From: Bacillota bacterium
GTDB taxonomy: Bacteria; Armatimonadota; HRBIN16
Assembly (NCBI GenBank): GCA_023511455.1
Contig: JAIMBJ010000030.1
Location: forward strand, 1-43,911
Reading direction: 5' to 3'
Length of the DNA: 43,911 nucleotides
Shown: piece by piece, positions 42,753 to 43,911 of the stretch
Position numbering within the stretch: position 1 is the first letter of the stretch
Layout: each line of letters begins with the position of its first letter
The notes under the pieces: model-generated
The model's input: only the letters and a program-made list of their open reading frames with translations
Told to the model about the DNA's origin: nothing
Databases searched by the model: none
Translations under genes and position numbers: made by a program

Positions 42753-43911
42753 TCAGGGTAAGAGCCTCAGAGTCGGGTCTCCCTGGAACTCGACGTCGAA
42801 TTGCCCACGGGCCCATATTAGCCCACCGTAGGCAGTTTCTGCCCAATTTCTGGTTGCTTCACGAGCGGTCATGTACGCTTCATGTATCGTGTGATTCTTA
42901 AGCAATTCCATAAAGCCGGGTGACTTCGGCTCATTAGTGCGTTCCCAACCGTCCAGAAATACACACACTGCATTCGAGTGCACGGCGAGATAGCCGATGG
43001 TAATCACCACTTTCGCCCCTTTCCATAGAAACCAGTCGCTCAGTCCGCCTGCCTGCACTCCCGTATCCAGCTCGCACCCCACCAGCAGGACGAGGTGCAG
43101 GTTGGTCAGCGTATAACCACGGCCCCCGATGCTCTCCAGGATGAGACAATCCTGCCATCCACGAAGCCCGGAAATCGCATACCAGTCCGCGTAGCAGGTG
43201 ACGAGCCACTTCTGGCTGTGTTGGGATGCCTGGTCTGGCGGTTTGTTCTCGCCCCTCAATAGTAGCAACTTTCCTGCAAACTGTGCTCCACTGTGCCCCG
43301 AGAACAGGACAGCCTTGAGCGGCTTTGAACCGGTTGCAGGGTCGATATACTCCAGCGCACGGCGCATTTGTCCAATATCAGGGTTACCATACCACCAAGC
43401 AAACCCCTTTAGCCGTTTGAAACCCATCTTCTTGCATCCTTCCCAGAAATATCCTGCTTGTGACTGACCGACATCGGAATTGACAAAGGCGATAATGGCA
43501 GAATACGCTTTCTGAGCATTTTCTGGTTTCGCCTTACGTCGGCGATGGGCTTTGTCGATGTCATGATGGTTGTCTGTCGCCATAAGCAGGAACACATAGC
43601 GTCCGGACTCTTCGGGCGAAGGCATCGTGAACTCCAGACAATGCTGCCCTGGTGTGAGTTGGTTACTGCTCAGGGAGTGACTGTGAACAATGTTCAGCTC
43701 CGGGTCAAAAACCACCAGGTGTGCTTCTGAAGCGGGGCGGTTCTCCGAGGAGGTTAGCGAATAGTGTAAGCGGTAGGTGGCTTGCTCTCCATTATCCTGC
43801 ACAAGTTCCAGCAATCCTGTGGTCAGTTGCAGAAAATCCGACCGGTTGCTATCCCTGTCTGGCAGGGTAGGCACACGCGCCTCTGCCGAAAGCCGATACA
43901 GGTATATCCCG
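42753..43911 (-). CDS. Caspase/CHAT-like (clan CD) protein, 5' end beyond the window
   Basis: The frame is open to the right edge, reading 'GIYLYRLSAEAR' before the GTG at 43874, so the true start is outside. Numbered from that GTG, residues about 20-130 form a beta-sandwich. A clan CD cysteine-peptidase fold follows, with His194 (AVLFSGHSGAQF) and Cys267 (LVLLVGCELDTG) in the arrangement of the His-Cys dyad. 'GLSDWFLWKGAKVVITIG' matches the helix-strand after the Cys in CHAT and gingipain-like proteins, and the end 'FQGDPTLRLLP' resembles the C25-type 'GDPxLRL' close. It may be a secreted or surface protease. Activity, substrate and full domain order are unknown. Its neighbour has PepSY-like repeats. 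Confidence 0.65.
   Translation of the reverse strand, partial: GIYLYRLSAEARVPTLPDRDSNRSDFLQLTTGLLELVQDNGEQATYRLHYSLTSSENRPASEAHLVVFDPELNIVHSHSLSSNQLTPGQHCLEFTMPSPEESGRYVFLLMATDNHHDIDKAHRRRKAKPENAQKAYSAIIAFVNSDVGQSQAGYFWEGCKKMGFKRLKGFAWWYGNPDIGQMRRALEYIDPATGSKPLKAVLFSGHSGAQFAGKLLLLRGENKPPDQASQHSQKWLVTCYADWYAISGLRGWQDCLILESIGGRGYTLTNLHLVLLVGCELDTGVQAGGLSDWFLWKGAKVVITIGYLAVHSNAVCVFLDGWERTNEPKSPGFMELLKNHTIHEAYMTAREATRNWAETAYGGLIWARGQFDVEFQGDPTLRLLP

Overview
The window looks like chromosomal DNA from a diderm bacterium, most likely a member of Armatimonadota. The evidence is indirect. There are two H-X9-DG pseudopilins (DUF1559 type). Two secreted proteins end in a dockerin-like 'DLDGDxEV(S/T)LFDFG' tail. 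There is a GH172 (DUF2961) enzyme and a GH50-like enzyme, and TonB and YfiR proteins imply an outer membrane. The DNA is GC-rich with strong Shine-Dalgarno sites. No rRNA, CRISPR array, phage or complete insertion sequence was found.

Layout. 1-5641: two adjacent secreted proteins on the minus strand, one of them a 1423-residue subtilisin-like protease, sharing a C-terminal dockerin-like tag. 5972-11413: a minus-strand group with a J-domain/TPR membrane protein, two tandem PilC/GspF platform proteins, FolK, a double zinc-ribbon protein and a pseudopilin. 11841-19152: a plus-strand carbohydrate locus with an ArsR-type regulator behind a good sigma-70 promoter, a tiny membrane protein, a second pseudopilin, a GH43 enzyme, a BNR/sialidase-like protein, and a sugar ABC importer (binding lipoprotein and two permeases, no ATPase). 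19157-23967: an HD-GYP response regulator, a small unknown protein and a Bacillus-type succinate dehydrogenase (sdhCAB). 24115-25074: ispH. 25071-31715: a tightly packed minus-strand signalling operon, TonB-dependent receptor > YfiR > CHASE8 hybrid histidine kinase > REC-PAS-GGDEF diguanylate cyclase. 31932-32234: a near-perfect promoter followed by tRNA-Glu, tRNA-Leu and tRNA-Val. 32320-37690: a PflX-like radical SAM protein, a GH50-like secreted glycosidase, a truncated nucleotidyltransferase and a secreted GH172 enzyme. 37865-41042: rplU-rpmA-obgE-proB with a consensus promoter and a terminator-like hairpin just before obgE. 41072-43911: a possible transposase remnant, a secreted PepSY/copper-amine-oxidase-like protein and a caspase/CHAT-like secreted protein that runs off the right edge.

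How the genes may work together. The carbohydrate genes fit uptake of plant- or glycan-derived oligosaccharides (secreted GH50-like and GH172 enzymes, ABC import, then cytoplasmic GH43 and BNR proteins). The most coherent unusual unit is the receptor-YfiR-CHASE8 kinase-cyclase operon, which could carry an outer-membrane or periplasmic signal to cyclic di-GMP. The HD-GYP protein could provide the opposing breakdown activity.
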